NCBI GenBank assembly: GCA_013399855.1 | Contig: VXAY01006578.1 | Location: 645,101-709,100 of the forward strand | Source of the DNA: Oxyruncus cristatus | Taxonomy: Eukaryota; Chordata; Aves; Passeriformes; Cotingidae | Direction of reading: 5' to 3' | Length of the DNA stretch: 64,000 bases | Shown here: positions 36,927 through 51,276 of the stretch, in pieces | Layout: every line of letters starts with the position of its first letter | Position numbering within the stretch: the first letter of the stretch is position 1 | Program-made: the position numbers and the translations under genes | The notes under the pieces: generated by a model | What the model was told of the DNA's origin: nothing | The model's input: the letters and a program-made list of their open reading frames with translations, nothing else | Database searches by the model: none

Positions 36927-38318
36927 CAGTGGGAGCTTCATTTCCATAGGAATTATTTATGACTCTCTCTTGAATGACTTTTGAAAATGCAATCTGTTTT
37001 GTCGATAACCAGAGAATCTTAAAACATTACCTCCTTCAGAGTGTTTTAACAGATTTATGAGCTGTGACCCCCTCTATAAAAGCCCTAGTATTTACCTCTG
37101 TATATTCCACTCAGCATAAATTCCATGAATTTGCATGGTATGGAGATCAGAAGTGCAGGTCCTTGAATCACAATGGGAGTCTTTACTTCCCAGTGAAGGT
37201 AGATTTAAGCAAAAGAACTATAGAGAAGTCAGAAATTATAATGTGTAAATAGCTTTAACATATCTCAAGTACTTTAGGACGAGTCAGGCAATAGTATCAA
37301 CCATGAGAAAACATTGGCACTGACAAGCAGATTGAGAATGTGTCATATCAGAAGTTATTGTGAGTTTAATGAAGTCACATTTTTTCAGCAGCAAGCTTTT
37401 ATACAGAGGAAATTTTTTCAGCAACACAAACTAGAACTCTGCCAGGAATCCTGCAGTACTGTGCCTCAGGGATGGCATCTTTTTGTCCCATCCCATCCTA
37501 CTTGGCCATTGCCCTGCTTTGGCCCTTCCAGGCTTTCTCCCTCACCCAGAGGGAAGGGCCTTTTGAAAGAGCAAAGAGCACAGAGGCCAAGTGAAGAGCT
37601 CACCCTTTTCTTCTTTCAGGAAATTGGACATTAAAGGCTAGCATTTATTCTCAACAGGGACTATTTTAAAGATCCAAAAACATCACTGACAAAAAGCTTT
37701 CCTAACATGCAGCCTAAAAAATGTTCTTTTTTTTAGCATGAGTCAGTCACTTCTAGTTATACAATCATCTGCTCTGCAGTCCTGTGGAATTTCTTTCCTT
37801 TTGTATCCACAAAATACATTGATGATGTCCCTTTAATTCCCTTTCTGATGTATTTGAAAAAGCATTATCTACATAGAGATGACATGATTTTGTTCTGGAA
37901 GCACTTTAAGAGTGTAAGAAATCAGGGATAAAGTCAGATGACGGGCTTTCATATTGGTAAGATTCAGGAGAATTTTGGGGGAACGTTAGTGCAGGTGTCT
38001 TTCAATATTTTTATTTTTATCTCTCCAGTAGCCCCCAGATGGGAAACTCCTGCCATGAGGTTCAGCCCAAGCCTCACAGAGGCAGTCTTTCTCTAAGGGT
38101 CTCGGTCAATAATTTAGACAATATTAAGTACATGATTACATAGGTAAAGGCTGCCGTGAGAGGGCAAAGTCTGGCAAAAAGTGATTGCTTAACCTAATAG
38201 TCACTGTGGCAGCAGTGATACACATTCTAATCCTCAGGTCAGAAGCCTGGATGGATGTTTTGGAACAACCCTGCAGGTGCATATGCACATGTCAACAAAT
38301 ACGTTTCCAGCTTTCTTC

Positions 38319-38382
38319 GTATCACAGAATCACACAGGTTGGAAAGGACCTCTGCGATCATCAAGTCCAACCCTTGGACAGC
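38319..38382 (-). mobile_element. CR1 LINE 3' stub, antisense
   Basis: Only the last 60 or so bases remain: tail remnant atcacagaatcacac, then aggttggaaaggacctctg and gatcatcaagtccaaccctt. This is an extremely 5'-truncated insertion, or the surviving end of a longer one. Confidence 0.88.
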
Positions 38383-41300
38383 TGTCTTTTAACCTCTCCT
38401 CCTGCTTTTCAATCATGTGTTAGGACATTTCTCATAGTATAAAGTTTGCTAGCTTGATCCAGTGAGGTGTGAAAATGTAGATCCAAAAACTCTAGCACTT
38501 TTCCCTATCACCATGAAAAGCAAGACTAATAGTTCTTTTCCATGATTTTGAGAAGTTTATATATAGACCCTGTATAGCTTTGACTTTCACTCCTGGTGTA
38601 CTTTGCTGAAAAATAGCACATAGGGGGGTTGTCCATTATCACTATATTTTCTCTTTTTTTCGTGCCAGTGCTTCCCCCCTCCCCTTTTCTTTCTCTGACA
38701 TATACTGAAGTCCTTTCATCCACATTTGGTGGCTTATTTGTCTCTGTATCTATTCAGCTCTTCAGGCAAGTCCTTTTTTTTGCTAGCTCTTTCCTAGTAT
38801 TTTCTCCGTTCTTCTTTCTTTTTACCCCATAGGCTGGTTAAAGGCTTTTCCTTTTTTTTTTGTGTGTGTGTTTTTAAGCACAAGTATTCTGGAGAGCAGA
38901 CAGCCATTCTTAGGTAGGCTGTATGCAGCCAACCCAACAGCATGTTATTTCATTAAAATCACTGGTACTGATGATGGGGCGTTTGGATGGTACTCCCTCC
39001 TTGTCCTTCCTTGCTGGAGTTCATGGCTTAATGATGTGACTTGGGGAAGAACTAGAGAGGATTGGGAAGAGGAAATAAATGTCCCCTGAAAAGATTAGGG
39101 AGGTTGACAATGGTAAAGAGAGCTACAAACAACCCACCCTGAGACAGAAGTATTTTGATTTACAGATTAATGTAATTTTACTATTTTTGTGACTGCCAGA
39201 GTGTGTGACCATAACCACAAAATAAGAAAATGGAAATTAGGCTTCAAATGGAAAGCTATCTAGAAGGTTCTTCTTATGTCACTCCCTCTGGCAGAAAAAG
39301 GAAGAAGACTGTGCTCAGATTTCTTAAGATATTAAACATGTGGTGGTTGTCCCAAATGTTGTTAGTATAGCTACGGAAATGCTTTCTCAAGAGCAACTAT
39401 GCTGACTTTTTTTTTTCTTTGAATTGAAAGTACAACTTCTTTCATTTGCATTTTTCCACCTAAAATCTATTTAGTTTGAAGACATTTTCCACGCTCAACT
39501 TTCAAAATAATTTATTCAGAGGAGTCTGAGTATCAGCACTGCTATAGGAGAACTGGACACACTTATGTCACTTATGACACTTATGTCAACCTGCTTGTGA
39601 GATTAAATATTTGTTGGATCAGGTCCTGTATTTACTAAGTTTCATTTGATAAAATAAATAAAGAACAATAAAATTTATCACCAAAAAATGCAAAACATAT
39701 CACTTTATAAAAAAAAAATTCATTTTAACCTGCAACCATGCTGTGGAAAGCAGGTGCCATTTAAAGTCTAAGGTTTAAAAGGAGATCATTAAAGGGTCCC
39801 AGAGATCTCAGTGATAAAACATAGTACTGCTACATACATACTACTATCACTGCTCTTAATTTCCCTTCAATAGCTATTCTGCTTGCTTTCCAAGTTTGAG
39901 TCTTCCGAACTAAAATTTCTAAAACAACTCTCCTACATCTGTGCATTGTGGCTACAACTCTGCCTTTGAAAAACTGATAGCCGACCTCCTATCTCATTTA
40001 ATCATGTAGGAGGTAAGGGCTGTTTCAAAATGTAGTTGATTTTTCAAAAGCAGCAAAGAAAATGCAGAAAAAGAGCAAGGAAGTGTTTAAATGCTTGTAC
40101 TTCTTTGGCTCACAAATAGCTGTGAGCACTCCCATAGGGTGCCATACATCTGTTCCAGCTATATTTTCTCATATTGCAGGATTATCTGTTCTGTCTCAGT
40201 GTTGTGACTCTTGGATCTGTAATGCAACACTTGACATCAGTTTGGCTCATGGGATATTATCTTTCCCATTATAAACCAATTAATCTTTTGAAAAAGTAGT
40301 GTCCTACTTTTAAATGAAATTGTTCTAGAAAAAAATCACATTTCCAAACATGAAACATCCCTTTGTCTTCTTTTTCAAAGAATTAAATCTTTTCTTATCC
40401 TGAAATAATTTTAGGCAGTCGTCATATCACACTGAACTGTCTGCTTCAAGAGCTCTACAGAGGACAAGCAAACTTATTTGAATAATGCAAGAACTGGTCT
40501 AACCCTTCACATTAACCTCAGAACACCACCAGACTGAAGTTCAGAGGAATTCAGCCAGCCCTGGCATGTTTCCCTCACCCACAAATATTTTCATCTACCT
40601 CAATACATCTTCGTTTTAGAGAGAACTAGGAAGAAATGTAAGCAATCATTCCTTTCTTTCAACTGAACTCAACAGCACAGTAATTCCCATATTTTTCATC
40701 CCAATCACTGAAAGAGGTGAAGATAAAATGCTTATGAAATGTCAAAAACTATGGATAAATTTCAAAAAAAACAAACAGCAAAATTCAAACTTCACTAGGT
40801 TCACCACCAGTGTGTGATAGATGAGAAGACATTACCTTTTAAAAAATTTCAGAGCAACAAGAACAAAGCAGAAACAATTCAGCCATCAGACTGAAAATGA
40901 AAGATTTATGACTTTTCCTAGCCCTGTTAGAGACTGTTATGTGAAAGACCTTATGCAAATACTTAGTGGAAATTTATGTATAATATTATCCTCTGGCAGA
41001 ATTTTTTTTGCCTTTCTATGTGTAGCAGTCTAATAGAGATTATTTTACGTGCTCATCTATGATCAGAAATGGAAAATAAAAGGAGTTTCCCCACATGATT
41101 CTTTGTCTAACTAGAAATATATTTGCTTTTCTTCAGGTTTTATAAGCACTAAATCATATTTTAGCACTGAAAACAGTGGGAGTCTTGCCTGCATTCTCTG
41201 TCAGGACTGGGCCTAACGAAACTTCTGACTGGAAAAGAAAGAGTCCTACACAAAAGGCTGCAAAACAGAGAACTTACATTCAGCCATAAAACCACAAGAC

Positions 41301-44300
41301 TGACTGCATTTTCTCTACAAATATGAGAAAAGCATCAGATGAAAAATTAGCAGGTTGGTCAATGGGGAAACCTTAGCAGATTGCTCAGTGGGAGGGCTCC
41401 TGATAAGAGGAAGCATATGTCATTAAACTTGGGGTCCAAATCTCATTTGATGATCTCAGGCACAATGGCTACTGATACATAGGGCGTTTGTTATGACAAA
41501 AGACAGCATTCTGTTTATTATCCCTAATTTGACTGTGCAAATTTGTTTTTCACCCAACACCTCGAGTCTCAAACCGATCAAGTTAGTAGGAGTTCTTCCA
41601 TCCACTTTAAGCACACTGGATATGTTTCATATCTGTTGGATAAGCAGTAAAGATTCATACAAGGAGTGTGGTTAAGCTGCATACCAGAGAATAAGTGTTT
41701 AATTTAATTTAGTTGCACTAGGTGTTCTCTTGGCTTTGTTTTTTCTCTTCCAGATGATTGTTTCTAGTGAGCAAGACATGTAACTGTATGCAGCTGTGTT
41801 CCTATGGATGGGTTCGGCTTTTCCTGAATCCTTCACATTCTTCATCAGTTTTGGTGTTTGAGGTGAGTCAGTGCTGCTCAGCCACATGGGAGTCTCTCAG
41901 AACTCACGTTTCATGAACCAAGTTGAAGATTTAAACAAAAAATAAATGATTATCCAAAAGAAGTTGGTTTTGATACTTGTCTTTTGAGGCTGCTTGTTTG
42001 CAAGGTGAATGATGGTTCTTTTGCAAAGCTCCTGTATCTACGGGAACAACCTTGAAGAAAGGCTTTAATCCGTGGTAGTGTGGCTCGATCTCGGAACTCA
42101 GGCACTTTGTTGCATATCGTGTGCACTCATACGTGCAAAAGTGTTATGTGATCTTCAGTCCTCTAGGGGTACATGCCTGACTGTGGTGAAATGGAGCTCA
42201 GGGAGGGCAGACACAGCTAATGAATGTATCTGCAGATGCAGACAACTGGGACATAGTGAGTTCCAGCTTGATGGTTGAGAACGTAAGAACTTCTTATTTG
42301 CTCAAATTCTGCCTTTGCTACTACAACTCAACTGCCAGTGCAACTGTTTCAGAGACTCCGGTTTTGATTTGCCTCTGTACCTCAGTGTTAGTACTCGCGA
42401 CAGAATGCTGCAGCCCTTAAGAGTGCTTTACAGCACAATGGCATATTTTAAAGATGACAGCATAGTGAACTGTTCCAGAGGAGCTATTTGGCTTTTAGGA
42501 TGACTGCTCTAGAAAGAATTCTCTGGCTTAACAGCGCCAGGAAAAGGGCAAGAGAAATACAGATGCTGCAATCTGGTTAAGGAAATGACAAGCTCCTGTG
42601 CTGTAGTACTTAAGCACAGTCTCTAGCCGACACCATTTATGAGCTGTTACATACGGCTGCAATCACACACAGGCTCAGCGAGGCTTTCCATAGGGCTCAC
42701 ATTTGTTTTCACATTCACTTTGTAAATGAGTTTGTAATGTGGTGCAAATGGTAGCAAATGGACATTAAATGAGGCTTGTAGTAGACTGATCCTTTGTAAA
42801 TATATAGGCTATTATAAAAGCAAATAATAAGAAGGCAAGCTAAACAAGAGCAGCCTCTGAGACAGAAACCAGTGAAAAAGGAGTTGTTTTACACATACAG
42901 CATTTTGAAATGTGAATTTCCTGTTTAAACTGTCTTCGCTCCAGCCTCAACTTCTCTCTCCATACTCAAGCTGCAACATATTTTATATTGCCATGGATAC
43001 TTTGGATGGAAGACAGTGTGCACCAGCAATCAAATTTTCCACAGGAAACTATTCCAAGAACCTGTCCCACACTGCGGTGCTCATACAGAGTTTTTGCTCA
43101 ACCGTATACAGTCTTTTTCTAAAGGGTATGACTAGCTGGGACTTCGGCTGCCTTGTCTGCAAGTTTGGAACAGGCCCAATGCATTACCAGTCTCGAGGAT
43201 AATTACTGCTATCCGCATTTTGCAATCACTTGCCATCTCTAGCTGTTTACACCCTCCTAAGAAGGGTTTCATCGGCTGCAGGAGGACACTGTCTTTAGAG
43301 TGCAAAGAAGAAATACAAGTTGACTTTTCAAAAGTCGTTGGGAGACTAAAATACAAGCAAACCACAATGGTGGCCAAACAGAAGTGAGTGCACAGGAACT
43401 ACATGGAGTTGAAGGTATTAGAGGGTTTAAAGGGGAATAGTAAGGAGAAATGCTTATGATGTAAGCATCTCATGTAGAAAACCCCCCTAAGTATGGTTGT
43501 GGGTTTGTTTTTTCTTTAATAATAATAAAAAAAATGGTTAGGTTAGGCAAATTGGATAATGAACTTTTACTTGCCTCAGAGGTCAGGATCTGTTACTTCT
43601 CAGTATCTGTTCCTCTTCTTTGCTTCTCCTGTAGCAATTCAACCTGACATCTTTTGTCCCATCCGGTAGTGGACTTCTCTCAAGGCAGCATTCAATTACA
43701 GGCTGCAAGATTATTTGAATAATACTTCTCCCGATTAACAATGTCAAGCTTTTTGAATAGGAAGTCAGTGGGGTTCTAGAGGTGGTCTCCTCTTCTTCTC
43801 TCAGTAGTCTTTATGCCTAGGTAGTCCGAGCTCAGAGGGGGCTGAAGAAGCATCTCTTCAAGCTACAGGAGAGTGCAGCAACTATCTCCTCTCCACCAGC
43901 TGGGGCACAGAACAATCCTTTCCCCAGAACAGCCTTTTCACTCCACTTCTCCCTTCTGGTACCCAGTCACTATGTACACAAAAACTTCGCTCTGTGATGA
44001 TGCTTTCCTAGGAGAGTCGGTACAGCTGCAAGTCAGGAGCGGAGGAGAGGTGTAGCCTGGAGCAGCCAATCTCCTTCCCCACTGTTGGAGCAGATAGGTG
44101 ACATACAGCAATATCCCAGCTCTCAGGAGGACAACAGGTGGATGGTCACAGCAAATCCAGGGCTGTGCAAGGCTGTGAACAACAGGTCACAAAATAAGAT
44201 ACACAGATATGATGGTACTGCATTGGCAGTATGTATTTAATGATTATTTATTATTTTCATCAATTTGAATACCTCCAACTTAACAAAACATTCCAGATTC

Positions 44301-47300
44301 ATCTTCCTGGATATGTAAAGTCTGCATTTGTGCCTCACCTCAATTATATATACTGCCTTTGAGGGCAAAACTTGATCCCATACAAAAAGTACAATAGCAA
44401 CAATGCAATGAGACATTCCTTTTGCTGTACAAAACTTGTCTGTCTAAAACAATCTTAACAAGTAAGATTACAAACACCTCGTACTGTATGGTCACTGGTA
44501 GAATACTCATTTCTCAATCTCCTAATATCGTGGCAAAAACCTGTAAAACAAAGAGTTGCCATACGGTTTCTTCACTTTACATGCTACATTTCTCCCCACT
44601 TCCTTTCTAAGAGAAGCATCATCTTCTCCTGGCCTGATGACATTAAATGCCCATTAATATAGGAGTGACAATTCTACTTAAAGCTTTTGTAAAGCTCAGC
44701 CTTTAAGCCCTCATGGACTGCTTCTCAGTTATCTTAGGGTTTTAAAGGCATATCCACTCTGTTCTTTAAAATTAAGCTCTCCAAAACAGGCCTTTATTAA
44801 ATATTGTCCCTCTTAGATTCTGGGCTTCTAAAGAAAAGAAGCTTTACGGACAATAATGTCACTTGATTCTTGTCCTTGCCAGCACACGTTCCATTTTTTT
44901 ACGCGACTTTTATCACTGGCTCCTAAGTATTTCTGAGAATCGCTCCCTAGTTCTTCTACTTTTAATTGGTCACATAAGGAAACTACCTTCAGCATCTATG
45001 AATATCAGCTTGGTTGAATCCAAATGGTTTCCCAGATCAGATCTGTCAGGAAGTGCTCAGACCATCTGATCACCGCTATAGATTTAGTGGTAAGTCGATA
45101 CAGCAAGAAGGATATGTATTATCCCTCGAGACATTATAAGATATATGTAGTATGTGGTATAAAACAATAAATGCAGTTTCTAAAATCATGATTCATCACA
45201 CTCCAAATATTACTCAGATCCAGTGCTTTTAACCTTAAATTTGTAACCTTTCTAAATATTCTGCCCTGGACAGTACTCATCTATCCTGATCTCTCATCAA
45301 CTGAACTTAGGACTTCATTACAATTCCTCCAGGAAGGTAACTTCCTCTTTCCTGTATACTATGAGAAAACTAAAACGTTAGGCAAAGAAAATGGAAAAGA
45401 AGGAGGAAATATTTAAGATAGGAGCTTTTGTTAGTTTTCTCTTTAGCTAACTTTTCATCTGAAGAATCTACATCCTTAATCTAGTGACCTGATTTTTAAG
45501 ACACACAATAAATTGAGCCATTAAAATTCCCACAGCCCTCTCCCACTCAAGAAAGAGCAAGGCTCAGTTTCCATGCTTTTAATTTTTTTTTTTTTCCTGT
45601 AATGGTGAAATCTCAGGAGAATACCACTCTAGTTTTTGTGAAGTCCTGTGTCAACCAGACCTTTGAAAATTTATAAAAGTAATTTCCATTGGTTCTATCA
45701 TCCTACCACTATTATTTTACTCTTTTTTATTTATTTTCAAGGCATAGCTCTTTTTCGCTCAACTTAAGTCTTACAAATACTTATAAAACTTTGAATATTT
45801 AACAATAAGGATTTTAGTTTATTACTAATTTCATTCTCTCAAAGAACCACTGAAAATCTCACTTTCTTCTAGGTCTTGTCAATGCATTATGATTTCTTTT
45901 TTATGTTCCAAAGTATTTTTTAGTATATAGTAGAGCTGATGGAAGTCACAATTAGCCTGAATTTACTTCCCTGTCAGCATTTCCTGACTGCTTAATCCAT
46001 TCCCCTTGTCACCTTCCCAGAAACGCATATATTCCTTACTGTAGAAAAAGGATAAAAACTCAATTTCCCTAGTCCTCTTCTAGGGAGGGGTTGCTGGCCT
46101 GTTCTCAAGGGCGCAGTGGAGGTTCTTCACTGAGAACATGGGTGAAGCTGTGGCCTGTGACATATTTGTTGAAGACTGGCATCTTGGCTCACTTCTCTGC
46201 TATGACTGCACTTTCACCTTCCCAGTGCTTTCCTTCCAGCCTCAGAAAATCCCTTTTCCCATATTCATTTCCAGGCGTTCAGTTTAATCTCTATTATTTC
46301 ATGGGATGTTTCACTTTCCACTTCTTATTCTCTCCTTTATATTGTTCTGAGGTCTTAATGAAATCCATCTGTGACTTTTTTGGGGGTTTTAATTTGTGGC
46401 CTTCTTAAATTTCATCTTTATTTCGACTATAAGTTTGCTATGCAGTACCATGGTGCTGTCACTTGACATCTCCATCACATTCAGATTGTATTTCTAGACA
46501 GTTTTCCAACACCATTCAGTACATCAGGGATTTAATCTCTTCCTTTTTCTTTTTTATGATGTGTCCTTGATATAAAATCAGGTATTTGAAAGGAAAATGC
46601 TATATTTTATATTTGCTGTCCTAATGCAGGCCATAATATTGCTCACTTCTTCCTACTCCCTTAAAGCAGACAGCAATGAACCCTGAAACATTTCTGGTTT
46701 ATGTCCTCTCTGCAAAAATGCTACAGCCTTCTTCAGAATCTTATCCTTCTGTTTAGAAGAGTGCAATCTTCATATTATTAATTTCTTGGCAGAGGTACAG
46801 AGAGCTTTCTGGCCTCAGTCTACAATGATTGCTGGATTTGTTTCCAGTTGCACAAAGAAGTGAAGATCTCGCCTGAAGTATTTAATAGGAACTCCCTTCT
46901 TTACACCTCCTGTGAACTTCCTCTCCTCACTCTTATATTAGTTTTTCTTTTATCATTTTTCTCTACAATCTCCTTCTGGTTTTACTCTTGATCTAATCTT
47001 GATTTATTTTGCAGCTTTGTTCCTCGCTGAAAGATTTTCCGCTTCTCTTACTTTCTTAGACCAGTGACCCTTTCCACTAAATCCTTCCATCAGATTTAAC
47101 CACACAAATCCTCACCTCTGTGGAGGATTTTCAGAGATCTGCTTTTCTGATATCTTCCTGGTGTTAACTCCTGAAAGTCTCTCTGGTAACTGGGCTTGGT
47201 TTTGTCATTTTCCCTCTCCTGGTCTTTATGCCTTCTTTCTGCCTGCAGCAACCATCTCTGGTAGTACAGACATTGTGGGCTCTTCTGTGCAAAGATCTCC

Positions 47301-49508
47301 CAGTAATGTTTTTTTTGGTGAGGGGGTGAGAGAGTAGGAGGAGAGACAGTACAGTTTTTCCTAATGGTCCCCTATGTAGAGGAAGACAAGGAGCAATGAT
47401 ATCCGCAAATCATATCATTATCTCCTTAAAGCTCCGGTTTGAGCAGCCATCTGCTCCTGCAACCCCTGGTGGTCCCCTAACAAACCATTTGTAATGCATT
47501 CAGGAGGTCAAAATTACTTCGGTTGAAGTCAGTGGCATGGTTTAGCTATCCAGGGAATGTAAAAATGCATAATTCAGGCATTTAGTTGCGGGACTTTGCA
47601 AATGGCAGTTGCAGAAGCACATGCAGAGGCAGTGACAAGCCAAGTTTGAGTTCTGCATAGAACAATTTGAATCACATTCCTTCCTTGTTCACAGCTATTT
47701 CACACCCCCAAACAGCTATAATTCCTCTGAAGTAAAGGAGCCCTTAAGTGGCAAGTCCCCATGTGAAGGACATGCAACAGGGCCGGGTGTAGCTTTTTTC
47801 TCTCTGCATATCCCAGGCTGATATGGACTCTGCACAGCTCGAATCTCTCCTGGGGAATTATGCAGCAATCTGTCTGTCTCCTCATGCCCTGCACACAGTA
47901 TCAGTGTCTTTTTATTAAAAACAAAGAACTGTTCATTAACACAACTTGATGGGCATCCTCCAGCTTAAGTTTTTAGTTTTAAAAGAGTGTATCTGAAACA
48001 CTCCCAGAAACCACTTTTACTGCCCCCACTGTGACAACTGAGACTGTGCTCCTAGTGTTGACAAGGATGACACCTCCGATTGAAAGGAGAACCCCTGATT
48101 CATTTGCCCTAGGATAGCATATGGTCCAGTGATTGGACTGCCGGCATGGGATGTGAGATATAAAAGTTGGGATTTGCTGCCACAGCTCATTTACATCAGG
48201 ACAACACCTATCAAGAGTATAGCACTGCCTGTGCTATATGATGGTGCTAAAAGCTGCCTGCGAGATGGTGAGTATCCCAGGGACACGCCATAAAATGCCC
48301 TGAAGATTACAGAAAAGCAACAGAATGAGGAAAATCAGAGGTCAGGCTTTCCGGGTGAAACTTTCAGCTTGTACAAGTCATTAAAAATACCGTATGCCAG
48401 AAGAGAATCTTTAGGCTTGTCCTTAAAAATTTTCAAAAGATTTTGGCTTTCATGGAATGGGAAAAACATTTTGAAATCTCAGAAAATTAAATAAAAATGG
48501 ATTTCTTTTTTCCCTGTTCATTTTTTTTCCTTGAATAAGAAGGAAAGATGAACCTCTGGGCTGGCATTCAAAATGCCTGGATTCAATTCCTGCTCCTCCT
48601 GGGGCTTCCTATGTAAATTCCTGTTCTCCTGCATTCTTTCACTTGCAGAAATGGGAATATTTCTTCTAACCTACCAGACATCCAATTTGACTCTTTGACT
48701 GCAAACTTCTTTCTGTGTTTCCATTATGGTGTCTTCCTTAAAGGGTTCTGAATTTGGACAAATCCTTTATCCTTTATTATGAGTATGTTGAGACCAAAAG
48801 GAATTTTAGATATTAGTAAGAAGAAATCAGTCATACTCAGGACACATTTCAAACTTCGTATTTAAACAGAAGCACTGCGTGAGATCATAAATCCAGCAGA
48901 TCTGCTGAGCTATTCATATTTGGAGGTATTCAGGTATTTTCAGTGATCTCAATTATTTTGCATTTTAAAAGCAAGAAAACTTGGATTGTTTAAAATTTAT
49001 CCCCTTCTCAAAGCCATTCTGACTCACTGGTCGCAGACGTATCAGAGAAGACAAGCAAACCACATTTCTGGAACAATAAGTAATCCTGCTACAGCAGGAT
49101 GTAATTCCAAATCCTGATTCAAGAAAACACAGACCCATATTTCAGTCCCCTTTTTGGGATAAAGAATATAACAAGTCCTCTCATGTGAGAATGTTCTCTG
49201 GAGTTGAAGCAACGTGTAGTAGCCTGATGTGGAAATGTGCTGAAAAGAGAATAAAATTGACCTTAAGCTTGAGTATAATACTTTATCTGATGTCATCATA
49301 GCTACAGATTGTGGTATAGCTGCAAGCTAGGTCTGAACTTGATTCCTCCCTAACTGGCAGATCTGGTATGTTATCTGGGACCACTTCAAACGGCTCTCCT
49401 GGCCCAGCTGTGGGTTTCCACCCCTACATTTACCCTGGTTCCTGTAGTCACACAGCTGCAAGTGGAGATTGCTTGGTTTCCTGCTCTGACAAATATTCAT
49501 CCTTCACA

Positions 49509-49581
49509 GAAAAGAGAAAGGAAAAAAAAAAGGACAAAAGAAAAAGCAGGGGGGGGAAAAAAAAAAGAAGAGAAAGAAGGA
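49509..49581 (+). repeat. purine tract with G8 run
   Basis: About 70 bases are almost only A and G, including an eight-G run next to a ten-A run. It is low complexity and the lysine-rich open frame over it is an artefact. Confidence 0.85.
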
Positions 49582-50836
49582 TAAAGATTTGTTTTGCCTC
49601 AGATCAGAAAGCTGAAGCATTTTGCCCTGTGGCCACACAATCACTAGATTGAAAGGAAGGAAGAGTGTGGGAAGTTACAGTTGCGGGTAATGGATGAGGA
49701 CTGCTCATGTTCTTAGCAGCCTGCAGTCACACTGTATTAGGTGTAATGTGAAACTGCACCCTTGGTTGCTAAGAGAGATCTCTGCTAGCTTTCTTTGAAA
49801 TAGCATGTTAGCTAAACTCCTCGACAATACTAATGTACATCACACATGGGTGCTATTACAGAAGATCTCTGCCACTCAGGCTTCACTAACCTGAGCAACT
49901 CGGTTAGCCAAATGTTAACTGCTGCTTCCTCTGCTGCTTCTTTTTGATTTACCATCGTGACTTTTTGTGTTTTTAGTTCATACCACTTTAAGTAATCTTT
50001 TCTCTGCCTTATGGAAAAATACTGGTGCTTCAGCTAACCCCCTTGGGAATATGTCTGAAAGAAATCTACTTAAACTAGCAGTGACCACAATACAGTCCTA
50101 GGAATTTTCACTAAATGTGAGTGGTGAATGGTCCCAAAAATGGTCCATTTGGTAAAGCTTCCCTATCACTATTACAGAAGTCATAGATATACATCGAAAG
50201 ACACACATTAGAATCAAGAAGTGAGAGCACATGATGACTACAAATGATACCTTGATGGGTTTTTGGGATTTTTTTTTTTTCAGAATCAATTATGACGTGC
50301 ATGATGTCAGTGTGAATACTTTTCATGGACAAAATTATTTGCTTAACCTATTTCAAAGTCAACATTTATGTACTTTCTTTTCAGGTGCTCATTTGTTCTT
50401 GTATGTTCTTCAAATCTAATTGGCAAGTGATTACTCTTGAATAAAGGATAAGACTTTGCAGATGCAAAATGGAATTTAGAACATGCCACAGTGCATACGT
50501 TTTGTGATACTGAGGACAAAATGCAGTTATTTTGCCTACTTGATCTGATGCTTAAGCCAGTTTTTCTGAAGTGTCCAGGTGAACAAGCATTTCAACTCAC
50601 TTTGACAAGTTAATTATAGCAGGTAACATCACTGACAACAGTGGTTCAGACTGCAAGATAGTTTCCATGTTATGACACTAATGCATTCACAGCTTTCTGA
50701 AAATACTCTTTTCTTGAAGTGAAATGTTATATTCTTAAATTTCTGCCTGATGGTGGTCTGCCTTTATAGAGGAGAGTTATGAAGGAGTGTTGAAATATGT
50801 GGAAGAAGGAAGACATCATCATACACATCAGTATTT

Positions 50837-51276
50837 CATAGAATCATAGAATCATAGAATCAGACGGGTTGGAAAGGACCTCTGAGATCATCAAGTCCAA
50901 CCCTTGATCCAACACCACTGTGGTTACTAGACTATGGCACTAAGTGCCACGTCCAGCCTCATCTTAAAAACCTCCAGGGATGGAGAATCCACCACTTCCC
51001 TGGGCAGCCCATTCCAATGGCTGATTACTCTCTCTGTAAAGAATTTCTTTCTAATATCTAACCTAAACCTCCCCTGGCACAGCTTAAGGCCTTGCCCTCT
51101 TGTCTTACTGCTGGTTGACTGGGAGAAGAGACCAACCCCCACCTGGCTACAACCTCCTTTCAGGTAGCTGTAGAGAGCGATGAGGTCTCCTCTGAGCCTT
51201 CTCTTCTCCAGGCTGAACAACCCCAGCTCCCTCAGCCTCTCCTCGTAGGACTTGTGCTCAAGTCCCTTCACCAGCC
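50837..51276 (-). mobile_element. young CR1 LINE fragment, antisense
   Basis: An inverted CR1 with three intact tail units (read as catagaat on the plus strand). The minus-strand frame 50927-51271 remains open for 114 codons, including [20 protein letters not shown] and the downstream [15 protein letters not shown] segment, i.e. the C-terminal end of ORF2. The open frame and close match to the 30548 copy mark this as one of the youngest insertions here. It is still only the 3' 440 bases and cannot move on its own. Confidence 0.95.

Larger units (their letters stand above)
36927..50836. other. about 14 kb without a recognisable gene
   Basis: Mostly unique AT-rich sequence. Contents I can name are a 64-base CR1 stub at 38319-38382, a triplicated 9-mer (acttatgtc-like) at 39561-39587, and a purine tract at 49509-49581. 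Open frames such as 42912-43202 and 46091-46408 on the plus strand have no supporting splice sites or recognisable motifs. Confidence 0.5.
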
